Notes under the pieces: model-generated
The model's input: the letters and a program-made list of their open reading frames with translations, nothing else
Told to the model about the DNA's origin: nothing
Databases searched by the model: none
Position numbers and translations under genes: made by a program
Source of the DNA: Streptomyces asiaticus
Lineage (GTDB): Bacteria; Actinomycetota; Actinomycetes; Streptomycetales; Streptomycetaceae
NCBI RefSeq assembly: GCF_018138715.1
Contig: NZ_JAGSHX010000006.1
Span: 4,526,001-4,590,000, forward strand
Length of the DNA stretch: 64,000 nucleotides
Direction of reading: 5' to 3'
Part shown: positions 17,071 through 25,712 of the stretch, one piece after another
Position numbering within the stretch: position 1 is the stretch's first letter
Layout of the letters: every line of letters begins with the position of its first letter

Positions 17071-18363
17071 TTGCCACGCCCGCACACCCCAGGCCCGGAG
17101 GCCGAGCCCCTGCTCGTGGACGCCGAGACGGATCTGCGGCCGACCCCCGAGGTGACCGCCGCGCGGCGTACCCTGCGGGCCCACTCGGCGCTTCTCCTGA
17201 TCGGCATCGTGCTGGCGTCGCTCAACATGCGGGCCGCGCTCGCCGGGGTTTCCCCGCTCCTCGGCGAGATCAGCGGCCACTTCGGGCTGTCCGCGACCAC
17301 GGGCAGCCTGGTCACCACCATCCCGCTGATCTTCATGGGCCTGGCCTCGCCCTTCGCGCCCCGGCTCGCCCGGCGCTGGGGCACCGAGGCGGTGCTGCTG
17401 AGCGCGCTGGTGCTGCTGCTCGGCGGCATACTGCTGCGGGTGGCGCCGCCCGTGATGGCGCTCTTCGCCGGGGGCGCCCTCGTCGGCAGCGGGATCGCGT
17501 TCCTCAATGTGCTGATGCCGGGCCTGGTCAAGCGGGACTTCCCGCACCGGGCCGCCGGAATGACCGCGCTCTACACCACCTCGATGATCGGCGGGGCGAC
17601 GGTCTCCGCCGCCTCCGCCGTACCTCTGGAGAACGCGCTCGGCGGCTGGCGGGGTTCGCTCGCCTCCTGGTCGCTGCTGGCGGCGGTCGCGGCGCTGGTC
17701 TGGATACCGCAGACGGTGCTCGCGCGGCGTGGCACGCACCACGGCGAGCCCGCGGCGACGCCCGTAAGGACGACGTCGGGGGCGGAGCCGAGGCTGGGGC
17801 GCTCCGCGCTGGCCTGGCAGGTCACGCTGTTCATGGGGTTGCAGTCGTCGATCGCGTACGTCTGCATCGCCTGGATGCCGACGATCTTCACCGACCACGG
17901 CATGAGCAAGAGCGCGGCCGGGCTGGTGTTCGCGTTCAGCACCATGTTGCAGATGGTCGGTTCGTTCGTGGTGCCCACCCTCGCCGGGCGGATGCGCTCC
18001 CAGCGGACGCTGGCCGTCGCCGTCGCGGCGCTGATGGGTGCCGGTATCGCGGGCCTGCTGGCGGCTCCCGCGGCCGGGGCGTGGGTGTGGGCGGCGCTGA
18101 TCGGCGTCGGCCAGGGCGGTTCCGTGGGGCTCGCGCTGACCATGATGGTGCTGCGGACCGGGGACGCCCACACCTCGGCGCGGCTGTCCGGCATGGCGCA
18201 GACCTGGGGCTATCTGCTGGCCGCGGTGGGTCCGCTGGCGCTCGGCGTGGTGCACCAGACCACCGGCGGCTGGGCGCTGCCGCTCACGCTGATGCTGGCG
18301 GTGTGCGGGGCGCTGGCGCTGCTGGGCCTGGGCGCGGGCCGCGACCGCAGGATCCGCGCCTGA
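17071..18363 (+). CDS. CynX/NimT-family MFS transporter
   Basis: The 430-residue protein has a 35-residue hydrophilic leader and about 12 transmembrane helices. The start of helix 1 (SLNMRAALAGVSPLLGEI) and the loop FPHRAAGMTALYTTSMIGGA are typical of the CynX/NimT branch, whose best studied members act on cyanate and 2-nitroimidazole; the substrate in Streptomyces is not known. The start looks like TTG at 17071, six bases after GGAG; the in-frame GTG at 17116 is an alternative. It follows the GntR/FCD gene closely and probably forms a two-gene operon with it. Confidence 0.88.
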   Translation: MPRPHTPGPEAEPLLVDAETDLRPTPEVTAARRTLRAHSALLLIGIVLASLNMRAALAGVSPLLGEISGHFGLSATTGSLVTTIPLIFMGLASPFAPRLARRWGTEAVLLSALVLLLGGILLRVAPPVMALFAGGALVGSGIAFLNVLMPGLVKRDFPHRAAGMTALYTTSMIGGATVSAASAVPLENALGGWRGSLASWSLLAAVAALVWIPQTVLARRGTHHGEPAATPVRTTSGAEPRLGRSALAWQVTLFMGLQSSIAYVCIAWMPTIFTDHGMSKSAAGLVFAFSTMLQMVGSFVVPTLAGRMRSQRTLAVAVAALMGAGIAGLLAAPAAGAWVWAALIGVGQGGSVGLALTMMVLRTGDAHTSARLSGMAQTWGYLLAAVGPLALGVVHQTTGGWALPLTLMLAVCGALALLGLGAGRDRRIRA

Positions 18364-18538
18364 GCGGTCCGGAAGGCGCCTCCCGCGCGCCGCGGCGGCG
18401 GCCGTCACGACGACCGCCGCCACCGCGGAGACCACCGGCGGCCGCTCCGCCGTCCCGGCGCGATGGCGACCGTAAGGCGTGCACGGACCGCTGGGCGGCC
18501 CCCCCGGGCATCACCTCGCGCGGGTGGTCACTCCGTGG

Positions 18539-19267
18539 TCACTCCTCCCCCGCGAGGGTCAGCGTGCGCAGCTTGCGGCCCGCGTACCAGGTCGCGGCCA
18601 CGGTCACGGCGAGCAGCAGGATGACGCCGGTCGCCAGGCCGACGTCCGACGTGATCACATCGCCGTCCGCGACCTTCTGCGCGAGCGCCAGCGCCCACTG
18701 CTGCACGCTGAGCTTGCGGGCCCCGGCGACCAGGCTGCCGAAGAAGGTCTCCCAGACCAGGGCGTAGACCAGCCCCGCGATCACCGCGTGCCGGGTCACG
18801 GTGCCCAGCAGCAGGAAGACCGCGCTGTAGGCGACGGAGGCCACGGCGGCGGCCACGGCGTAGCCGACGGCCAGCTGGTTCGCGTTGCCGTTCAGCACGA
18901 AGCCCGCGAGCAGGGTGGGGATCGCGGAGAAGGCGACGGTGACGCCGATCGCCACGATCAGTTTGGTGATGATGATCGTCGGCCGCTTCACCGGCTTGGC
19001 CAGCAGATAGATGACCGAGCCGTCGTCGATCTCCGGGCCGATCGCGCCCGTACCGGCGATCACGCCGATCAGCGGGACCATGGTGGCCATCGCGAAGCCG
19101 CCGAGGATCGCGTCGGCCGTGTCGTCGTCCGCGCCGGTCAGCAGCCGTACGGCGAGCGAGATGATCAGCAGCAGACCGGGGAGGGTGAAGAGGATCAGCG
19201 CACGGCGGCGGCCGAGCAGGGCCCGGTAGGTGAGCCGCGCGACGGTGGGGTGGTAGAGCGAGGACAT
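18539..19267 (-). CDS. ABC-2-type transporter permease (second pair)
   Basis: A 242-residue membrane protein with six predicted helices beginning around residue 25 (RALILFTLPGLLLIISLAV). It has the ABC-2 permease layout and the segment DDGSVIYLLAKPVKR typical of these export permeases. Its start follows the partner ATPase stop by 15 bases, and it is the last gene of a four-gene operon (ATPase, permease, ATPase, permease). Exporters of this class move lipids, peptides or antibiotics; nothing in the cluster identifies the cargo. Confidence 0.88.
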   Translation of the reverse strand: MSSLYHPTVARLTYRALLGRRRALILFTLPGLLLIISLAVRLLTGADDDTADAILGGFAMATMVPLIGVIAGTGAIGPEIDDGSVIYLLAKPVKRPTIIITKLIVAIGVTVAFSAIPTLLAGFVLNGNANQLAVGYAVAAAVASVAYSAVFLLLGTVTRHAVIAGLVYALVWETFFGSLVAGARKLSVQQWALALAQKVADGDVITSDVGLATGVILLLAVTVAATWYAGRKLRTLTLAGEE

Positions 19268-19282
19268 CGCTGTGGGCTCCTT

Positions 19283-20209
19283 TCAGGCCGCGACGAGGTA
19301 GGAGAAGACGCTCTCCAGGGACTCGTCGGATGGCGAGACCGTGAGGAGCCTGATGCCCTGGTCACGGGCGACGCGAGGCAGCAGTTCGGTGAAGCGGGCG
19401 AAGTCCACCGCCTGGATGTGCAGCCCGCCGTCGACGCCGGTGCTCGCGTCGACCTCGATACCGGTGGTCGACGGATCGGCGATCAGGGCGGCCGCCAGCG
19501 CGCGGTCGTCGCTGGACCGTACGAGATAGCGGTGCGGACGGTCCGTCATCAGCCGGCGGATCTTGCGGAAGTCGCCGGAGGCGGCGTGCCGCCCCGCGAC
19601 GATCACCTCGATGTGCGCCGCCAGCTGCTCGACCTCCTCGAGGATGTGCGAGGAGAACAGCACGGTGCGGCCCTCGGCGCCCATCCGCCGCAGCAGATCC
19701 ATCAGCTGCATCCGCTGCCGGGGGTCCATGCCGTTGAACGGCTCGTCCAGGAGGAGCACCGACGGCTCGTGCACCAGCGCGGAGGCCATCTTCACGCGCT
19801 GGCGCATGCCCTTGCTGTACGTGGCGATCTTCCGGGAGCCCGCGTAGTCCATCTCGACGGTGTCGAGCGCCTTACGGGCGGCGGCGCGGGGATCGGGCAG
19901 CCCGTGCAGCTCGGCGTTGGCGATCACGAACTCGCGGCCGGTGAGGAAGTCGTACATCGCCTCCCGCTCGGGGACGATCCCGATGTGGCGGTACGCCTGC
20001 TCATTGCGCCAGATCGGGGTGCCGTCGAGGGTCACGGACCCGGTGGAGGGGGCCAGGAAGCCGCCCATCATGTTGATGAGGGTGGACTTGCCGGCGCCGT
20101 TGGGGCCGAGGAGCCCGGTGACACCGGGGCCGATGTCCATGGTCACGTCGTTGACGGCCACGACGTTCCCGAACCAGCGGGAGACGTTGTCGATGGCGAT
20201 CGTGGTCAC
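19283..20209 (-). CDS. ABC transporter ATP-binding protein (second pair)
   Basis: The GTG at 20209 overlaps the upstream permease stop (GTGA) and gives a 308-residue ATPase. Walker A (LLGPNGAGKST), signature (YSKGMRQRVKMASAL; LSGGQ-like replaced by YSKGM as in CcmA/DrrA-type subunits), Walker B (VLLLDEPFNGMD) and the switch His (FSSHILEE) are all visible. A 70-residue C-terminal extension follows the nucleotide-binding domain, as in DrrA-type export ATPases. It pairs with the permease just downstream. Confidence 0.93.
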   Translation of the reverse strand: MTTIAIDNVSRWFGNVVAVNDVTMDIGPGVTGLLGPNGAGKSTLINMMGGFLAPSTGSVTLDGTPIWRNEQAYRHIGIVPEREAMYDFLTGREFVIANAELHGLPDPRAAARKALDTVEMDYAGSRKIATYSKGMRQRVKMASALVHEPSVLLLDEPFNGMDPRQRMQLMDLLRRMGAEGRTVLFSSHILEEVEQLAAHIEVIVAGRHAASGDFRKIRRLMTDRPHRYLVRSSDDRALAAALIADPSTTGIEVDASTGVDGGLHIQAVDFARFTELLPRVARDQGIRLLTVSPSDESLESVFSYLVAA

Positions 20210-21105
20210 AGACCGACCTTTCGGTAGCGGCGCATCAGCAGCCCGTACGAGCCGGCGATCAGGCCGAGGAGAACGAGGACGTAGACGAGCCCGGTCCCGG
20301 TGCCGGGGCCGACCCCGCCGGGGAAGGAGGAGGTGGCACCGAGGAACGCCGTCTGCACCCCGTCGATGATGGTGATCGGCGAGAACAGCCCGATCCAGCT
20401 CACCGGGCCGGTGTTGCCCTGGTCCCAGGCGATGGCCTGGACGGCGGACACCGCGCCGTAGGAGATGGTCAGCAGGGCGATGACGGCGGCGACGCCGAAG
20501 CCGCGGCGCGGAGTGAGCGCGGCGACGACCAGGCTGATGCCGGCGAAGAGGAGCGAGAGCAGAGCCACGGAGACCAGTCCTTGTGCGAAGCCCTTCGTCT
20601 GATCGGCGAAGTCCAGCTTGGCGAGCAGTGCCCCGGCGTAGAGGATCAGCAGGGGCGCGCCGGTGAGGATGAACAGCGCGGAGGCCATGGCGGCGAACTT
20701 GGCCACCACGTAGTCCACCGTTTCGATGGGCCGCGAGAAGTAGAGCGGGACCGTCTTGAAGCGGAGGTCCCGGGAGACGGACTGCGGCGCCTGGGAGGCG
20801 GTGTAGAGGCCGATGACGGCCTGAAGCATGATCGCGTAGCGGGTGTACTTGACGGGCAGCTCGTCCGCGCTGGTGGCGATGGCCACCGCGACGATGATCG
20901 CGGCGGGCATGCACATCACGGCGAACAGCAGCATCGGCGCGACCTTGGACTTGGCCGAGCGCCCGAGGCCGTAGGCGCCGCGCAGGCTCTGGGAGAAGAG
21001 CGAGCGGCGGGCGTAGGCACGGCCGAGGCGCGGGCCCTCGTAGTGGCGGTAGCCGATGTTGTGAATGACGTCGGCGCGCTGCTGGGTCACGGTCTCAGGC
21101 GGCAT
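20206..21105 (-). CDS. ABC-2-type transporter permease (first pair)
   Basis: The ATG at 21105 follows GGAGGT at good spacing; the open frame continues further upstream but in the coding region of the ATPase gene, out of its frame. The 299-residue product starts with a soluble region containing IGYRHYEGPRLGRAYARRSL, common to Streptomyces ABC-2 permeases, then six membrane helices. The segment SRDLRFKTVPLYFSRPIE is the conserved cytoplasmic loop. It overlaps the upstream ATPase gene by 11 bases and the downstream ATPase by 4, showing tight coupling. Confidence 0.9.
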   Translation of the reverse strand: MPPETVTQQRADVIHNIGYRHYEGPRLGRAYARRSLFSQSLRGAYGLGRSAKSKVAPMLLFAVMCMPAAIIVAVAIATSADELPVKYTRYAIMLQAVIGLYTASQAPQSVSRDLRFKTVPLYFSRPIETVDYVVAKFAAMASALFILTGAPLLILYAGALLAKLDFADQTKGFAQGLVSVALLSLLFAGISLVVAALTPRRGFGVAAVIALLTISYGAVSAVQAIAWDQGNTGPVSWIGLFSPITIIDGVQTAFLGATSSFPGGVGPGTGTGLVYVLVLLGLIAGSYGLLMRRYRKVGL

Positions 21106-22171
21106 CGACGGCACCTCCGTTCCCGTGTGCGCTGGCGGCGGCGTTCGCGGCCTCCGCGGCGTTCGCAGCGTCCCCGGTCTCCGGGGTGTTCGCGTCCTTG
21201 TCGTCGGACCGGAAGATCTCCGCGATGCGGTGGCGGCGCTGCTCCATGCGGACCAGGCCGAGGCCGAGGTCGGCGATGGTGTCGCGGACCGTGTCGTACG
21301 TCTGCTCGCCCGCGACGTCGACCAGCAGCACGTGGTCGGAGCCGGGCGACCCGTCGGCGCCACGGCCGGCGGGCTGGACGGTGAGCCCGGCCCGGTCGAG
21401 CGCGGTACGCAGCGCCGTGGTGCCGTCCGGGTGGTCGGCGGTGTCGGTCACCTCGACCGCGAGCGAGGCCGTGGCCTGGGTGAAGTCACTGGTGGAGCTG
21501 GAGCGGAGCAGCTTGCCGCCGTCGATGACCACGACGTGGTCGCAGGTGCGCTCCAGCTCGCCGAGCAGATGCGAGGTGACCAGGACCGAGATGCCGAAGT
21601 CGGTGTGCACGCGGCGGATCAGCCCGAGCATCTCGTCGCGGCCGACCGGGTCAAGGCCGTTGGTCGGCTCGTCCAGCAGCACCAGGCGCGGGTCGTGCAC
21701 CAGGGCCTGCGCCAGCTTGACCCGCTGCTTCATGCCCGTGGAGTAGCCGCCCATGGGGCGGTACCGCTCCTCGTACAGCCCGACGTGGCGCAGGGTGTCG
21801 GCCGTGCGCTCGCGGGCCGCGGAGGGCGGCAGCCCGGACATGCGCGCCATGTGGACGACGAACTCGGTCGCCGAGACATCGGGCGGCAGACAGTCGTGCT
21901 CGGGCATGTAGCCGACGCTTTCGCGGATGGCGCTGCCGTCCTTCGCCACATCGAGGCCGAGCACGGAGGCGCGCCCCTCGCTGGCGGGGGACAACCCGAG
22001 CAGGATCTTGATCAGCGTGGACTTACCGGCGCCGTTGGCACCCACCAGGCCGGTGACCCCTGGTGCGATGTCGACGGACAGCCGGTCGAGCGCGGTGACG
22101 CGGGGGAACCGCTTGCTCAGACTTTCGGTGGCGATCACAGTCACGCGTTCGACGGTAGTGGTGTGAGACAC
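21095..22171 (-). CDS. ABC transporter ATP-binding protein (first pair)
   Basis: A 358-residue export-type ATPase. Walker A is GANGAGKST, the signature is YSTGMKQRVKLAQAL, Walker B is LVLLDEPTNGLD and the switch His is in VTSHLLGE. A C-terminal domain (about residues 215-320) precedes a low-complexity Asn/Ala/Gly tail. I chose the GTG at 22171 (GGAGTG upstream); a GTG at 22144 is possible. It is the promoter-proximal gene of the operon. Both ATPases have the same SKGM/STGM-type signature, so the two pairs probably arose by duplication. Confidence 0.92.
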   Translation of the reverse strand: MSHTTTVERVTVIATESLSKRFPRVTALDRLSVDIAPGVTGLVGANGAGKSTLIKILLGLSPASEGRASVLGLDVAKDGSAIRESVGYMPEHDCLPPDVSATEFVVHMARMSGLPPSAARERTADTLRHVGLYEERYRPMGGYSTGMKQRVKLAQALVHDPRLVLLDEPTNGLDPVGRDEMLGLIRRVHTDFGISVLVTSHLLGELERTCDHVVVIDGGKLLRSSSTSDFTQATASLAVEVTDTADHPDGTTALRTALDRAGLTVQPAGRGADGSPGSDHVLLVDVAGEQTYDTVRDTIADLGLGLVRMEQRRHRIAEIFRSDDKDANTPETGDAANAAEAANAAASAHGNGGAVDAA

Positions 22172-22286
22172 AGGCGGCGTCACTCCAGACGGTGGGATTC
22201 GCCTCGTCCTCGGGTCTGACGCGCCCGTAGGGGACAGGCTCCGACCGGAGGGGGTTACCAAGGGTATCCACAGCAGGTCCGGGGGC

Positions 22287-22850
22287 TTATGCCCGATGTG
22301 CCGCGGGGGCCAGCCGGGACCGTGCCCATCCTGGGTACCACGCGGTGAACAGGGCCGGAAGGACGAACCCGGCGAACTGCGCCGCCAGCGCCGCCACCAC
22401 GCCCAGACCGGCGGAGACGACCACGACCATGGCCGCGGCGGAGAGGGTGAAGGCGATGGACCAGGCCCGGGTGATCACCACATTGATGTGCCGGAACGCG
22501 TAGGTGTCCCAGACCTCGGGCGGTGCCTGGCGCCGGGCGATACCGGTGGTGAAGGGCCGCCCGACGGCGAGGGTCGTCCAGGCGGTGACGGCAAGCCAGC
22601 TCAGCGCCAGCGCGCCGACGTAGTCCTTGAGCCCGCTGTCGGGGCGGGCGAAGGCGAAGATCGTCAGCGCGGTGAAGAAGGCCACCGTGCTGCAGTCGAG
22701 GATGAGGGCGTCGGCGGCCAGGCCCGCCTTACGGGCCCGGATCAGCATCGCGGCCCCCAGCACCAGCCCGGCCAGGGCGCCCCACTGCCAGCCCAGCGTG
22801 GACACGATCGCGAGGGCGATCCATGGCAGGAATCCGCGCAAGTAACTCAT
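22287..22850 (-). CDS. Integral membrane protein of unknown function
   Basis: A 187-residue protein with five or six predicted helices and few charged residues apart from the R-A-R-K-A-G loop and the segment WDTYAFRHINVVITRAW. I do not recognise a characterised family. It starts 156 bases after PspAB on the same strand; the spacer holds a 17-bp direct repeat, so it may have its own promoter. A GTATCCACA sequence (one base from a DnaA box) lies just beyond its 3' end at 22264-22272. Confidence 0.7.
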   Translation of the reverse strand: MSYLRGFLPWIALAIVSTLGWQWGALAGLVLGAAMLIRARKAGLAADALILDCSTVAFFTALTIFAFARPDSGLKDYVGALALSWLAVTAWTTLAVGRPFTTGIARRQAPPEVWDTYAFRHINVVITRAWSIAFTLSAAAMVVVVSAGLGVVAALAAQFAGFVLPALFTAWYPGWARSRLAPAAHRA

Positions 22851-22959
22851 TTGACCCTACGTGCCCTGCGAGACCGGTCCTATGCCTGATGCGCTGCCCG
22901 GCCCATGGATTCCCCTTCGGGCAGGGGGTGTTGGGCACAGGCCCGGTGGAGTCGGGCCT

Positions 22960-23003
22960 TCCGGCCGGGAACGGGACCGCTCGCCGTCCGGCCGGGAACG
23001 GGA
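22960..23003. repeat. 17-bp direct repeat, 27-bp period
   Basis: TCCGGCCGGGAACGGGA occurs at 22960-22976 and again at 22987-23003, in the spacer between the PspAB gene and the following membrane protein gene. No role is apparent. Confidence 0.7.
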
Positions 23004-23006
23004 ACG

Positions 23007-23591
23007 TCAGAGACCCGGTGCGCCCCAGACCGGGAACCAGCGGCTCAGGTCCTCCTCGATCCGCAGATCGTCCCCGAGCAGCGCGCGCATCTGGAGCTCC
23101 AGCGCGTTGTCCCGCTTCTCCACGGCGCCCGGCAGCGGCGCGAAGGGGTAGAAGGTGCCGCGCTTGTAGAGGTACACGAGCGCGAGCGAACGCCCCGCGG
23201 TGTCCTGGAAGCCGATCAGCGAGCACAGCAGCTGGGGGCCGAACCCCCCGTCCTGGAGCAGCGAATTGACCGCGTGCAGATCGTTGACGAGCGAGGCCAC
23301 ATCGTCCGGCCGCTGCCGGGCCAGCAGCCAGGTGTAGCCGTACGCGTCCTGGCTGAACTCCACGGGCACCCCGCCCCGCTCCGTGTCCGCGTCCAGCAGC
23401 TCCCGCACATCCCGCTGGAGCTGGGAGAAGGCGCCGCCCTCCACGCTCGCGAAGCAGACCGAGCCCCGGCCGGTCGGGGTGAACCCGGCCCCCGCCTCCA
23501 GGCTGACCGCGGCCCCCGGGAGCCCGAAGAGCCGGTCGAGGTCGGGGCGCACCGGTTTGCTGCGGCCCAGGATGGCGTCCAGCAGCCTCAT
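23007..23591 (-). CDS. pspAB: PspA-associated protein PspAB
   Basis: A 194-residue soluble protein beginning MRLLDAILGRSKP and matching, from memory, the actinobacterial family named PspAB. It contains DAYGYTWLL and the AVNSLLQDGGFGPQLLCSLIGF core. The family is found with PspA, PspAA or HtpX-type proteases and is assumed to take part in the envelope-stress (phage-shock-like) response; no biochemical role is established. It starts three bases after the HtpX stop, with AAGGGG upstream, so the two are co-translated. PspA itself is not in the window. Confidence 0.8.
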   Translation of the reverse strand: MRLLDAILGRSKPVRPDLDRLFGLPGAAVSLEAGAGFTPTGRGSVCFASVEGGAFSQLQRDVRELLDADTERGGVPVEFSQDAYGYTWLLARQRPDDVASLVNDLHAVNSLLQDGGFGPQLLCSLIGFQDTAGRSLALVYLYKRGTFYPFAPLPGAVEKRDNALELQMRALLGDDLRIEEDLSRWFPVWGAPGL

Positions 23592-23594
23592 GGC

Positions 23595-24503
23595 TCAGCC
23601 CCTTCCCGCCTGGCCCAGCTGGGTGGAGATGCGGGCGAGCTGGTCGAGCCGCCGCTCCAGCGTCGGATGCGAGGAGAACAGCCGGCTCACGCTCTCGCCG
23701 GAGAGCGCGGGCGCGAAGAAGAACGCGTTGTACGGCTCGACCTTGCGCAGGTCCCGGGTCGGAAGCCGGGCCATCTGCCCCGTCACCTTGGTGAGCGCGG
23801 CGGCGAGCGCCGAGGGCCGCCCGGTCAGCAGCGCGCCGGCGCGGTCGGCGGACAGCTCGCGGTAGCGGGACAGCAGCCGGGTCAGCAGGAAGCTGATCGC
23901 GTAGACAACGGCGCTGATCAGCGGGATGAGCAGCACCGCGATGCCCACGTTGTTGTTACGGCTGCCACGGCTGAGCCCGCCCCACAGCGCCGCGCGGGTC
24001 ATGATGCCCGCCAGCACCCCGAGGAAGGAGGCGATGGTCATGACCGCCACATCGCGGTGTGCCACATGCGACAGCTCATGGGCGAGCACGCCCTCCAGCT
24101 CCTCCGGCTCCAGCCGCCGCAGCAGGCCCGTGGTGGCGCACACCAGTGCGTTGCGCTGATTGCGGCCGGTGGCGAAGGCGTTCGGCACATCGGTGTCGGC
24201 GATGGCCACCCGGGGCTTGGGCATGTCCGCGAGCGCGCACAGCCGGTCCACCGCGCCGTGCAGCTCGGGAGCCTGCTGCGGGGTGACCTCCCGGGCGCCC
24301 ATGCTGAACGCCGCGATCCGGTCGCTGAACCAGAACTGCGCCACGAACAGCCCTCCCGCGAGGATCACGATCAGCGGCCAGGCGCCCTTGAACAGGGCGA
24401 GCAGCACGCCGATGAAGACCACATAGAGCAGCCCGATGAAGAACATCGTCGTGACCATGCGCGCGGTCAGCCCACGGTCCGGGGCATAGCGGGTATGCGG
24501 CAT
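23595..24503 (-). CDS. htpX: HtpX-type M48 membrane metalloprotease
   Basis: A 302-residue membrane protease. Two N-terminal helices (about residues 17-60) precede the zinc site HELSHVAHRD (HExxH) at about residue 143, two more helices, and the third zinc ligand Glu in the ELSADRAGALLTGRPSAL segment. HtpX cleaves misfolded or damaged membrane proteins facing the cytoplasm and is usually induced by envelope stress. It is coupled to PspAB downstream. A Met/Ala-rich region after the active site (TRDLRKVEPYNAFFFAPALS) is typical of actinobacterial HtpX. Confidence 0.92.
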   Translation of the reverse strand: MPHTRYAPDRGLTARMVTTMFFIGLLYVVFIGVLLALFKGAWPLIVILAGGLFVAQFWFSDRIAAFSMGAREVTPQQAPELHGAVDRLCALADMPKPRVAIADTDVPNAFATGRNQRNALVCATTGLLRRLEPEELEGVLAHELSHVAHRDVAVMTIASFLGVLAGIMTRAALWGGLSRGSRNNNVGIAVLLIPLISAVVYAISFLLTRLLSRYRELSADRAGALLTGRPSALAAALTKVTGQMARLPTRDLRKVEPYNAFFFAPALSGESVSRLFSSHPTLERRLDQLARISTQLGQAGRG

Positions 24504-24637
24504 GGGATGCCTCCCCAGTGACGCGACGCCAAAGGCTCTATACCCGATTCTGCCGCTTATCGGGCGATCCGCGCCGCGCGTCGGCGCCCTTTATTCGGCT
24601 TGTACGGCTATGCAGCTTGTACGGCGAGCTGTACCGC

Positions 24638-25546
24638 TTAGCCCGCTATCTGGGCCGCACCCTCCGTGGCGATCTTCTCGAAGACCCCGAGGTCGGCCGC
24701 GAAGATCGAATCGGGGATCGGCCAGTGCAGCACGATCTCCTCGATGCCCAGCTCGGCATGGCGTCCGGCGAAGTCCACAAAGGCGTCCACCGAGCTCAGC
24801 GGCCCTGTGCCATCCGGGGTGAAGCCGGTGAGGAAGATCTTGTCGAGGTCGTCGGCGTCCCGCCCGGCCTCCGCGCACGCCTTGCCCAGCCGGTCGATCT
24901 GACCGCCGATGGCGGCCAGCGAATCGGCCGGGGTGCCCGTCTCGGAGATCTTCGGATCGCCCGTGGTCACCCACGCCTGGCCGTGCCGCGCCGCGAGCCG
25001 CAGCCCGCGCGGACCGGTGGCGGCCACCGCGAACGGCAGCCGCGGCCGCTGCACACAGCCGGGGATGTCGCGCGCCTCGTACGCGCTGTAGTGCATGCCC
25101 TCGTACGTCACCGCGTCATGCGTCAGCAGCCGGTCGAGCAGCTCGACGAACTCGCCGAACCGGTCCGCCCGCTCCCGGGGCGACCACGGCTCCTCACCGC
25201 CGCGCAGCAGCGTCGTCGCGTCGAAGCCGGAGCCGCCCGCGCCGATGCCGAGGGTGATCCGCCCACCGGACACGTCGTCCAGCGTGATCAGCTCCTTGGC
25301 CAGGGTCACCGGATGCCGGAAGTTCGGGGAGGTGACGAGGGTGCCCAGGCGCAGCCGCGAGGTCGCCGCGGCGGCCGCCGTCAGCGTGGGCACCGCCCCG
25401 AACCAGGGGCCGTCGCGGAAGCTGCGCCAGGACAGGTGGTCATAGGTGTACGCGGCGTGGAAACCCAGCTCCTCGGCGCACTGCCATGTCGTCCGGCCGC
25501 CCTCGGACCAGCGGTGGATGGGCAGGATCACGGTGCTCACTCGCAT
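24638..25546 (-). CDS. LLM-class F420-dependent oxidoreductase
   Basis: A 302-residue luciferase-like TIM barrel. The N-terminal strand region with AAYTYDHLSWRSFRDGPWF, the RLRLGTLVTSPNFRHP motif and LGIGAGGSGFDA are hallmarks of the F420-dependent subgroup; a glycine-rich phosphate-binding segment (VAATGPRGLRLAARHGQAWVT) follows. These enzymes transfer hydride between coenzyme F420H2 and organic substrates; the substrate is unknown. A TTAGGCT box lies seven bases before the ATG with no Shine-Dalgarno, so translation is probably leaderless. It is divergent from the neighbouring HAD gene. Confidence 0.88.
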   Translation of the reverse strand: MRVSTVILPIHRWSEGGRTTWQCAEELGFHAAYTYDHLSWRSFRDGPWFGAVPTLTAAAAATSRLRLGTLVTSPNFRHPVTLAKELITLDDVSGGRITLGIGAGGSGFDATTLLRGGEEPWSPRERADRFGEFVELLDRLLTHDAVTYEGMHYSAYEARDIPGCVQRPRLPFAVAATGPRGLRLAARHGQAWVTTGDPKISETGTPADSLAAIGGQIDRLGKACAEAGRDADDLDKIFLTGFTPDGTGPLSSVDAFVDFAGRHAELGIEEIVLHWPIPDSIFAADLGVFEKIATEGAAQIAG

Positions 25547-25712
25547 ACCGCGAGCCTAAGCGGTGGGTGTGACAACGCCGCACCGAGCCGTCCGATGCCG
25601 TACCCGACGCCGCATCCAACGCCGCTCCGACCGTACCGACAGGACGCTTGGCCGGGCCCACCCGAGCACGGTGCCCTCACCGATGAGCGGCATATGCGGG
25701 AGGATGGTTGCC

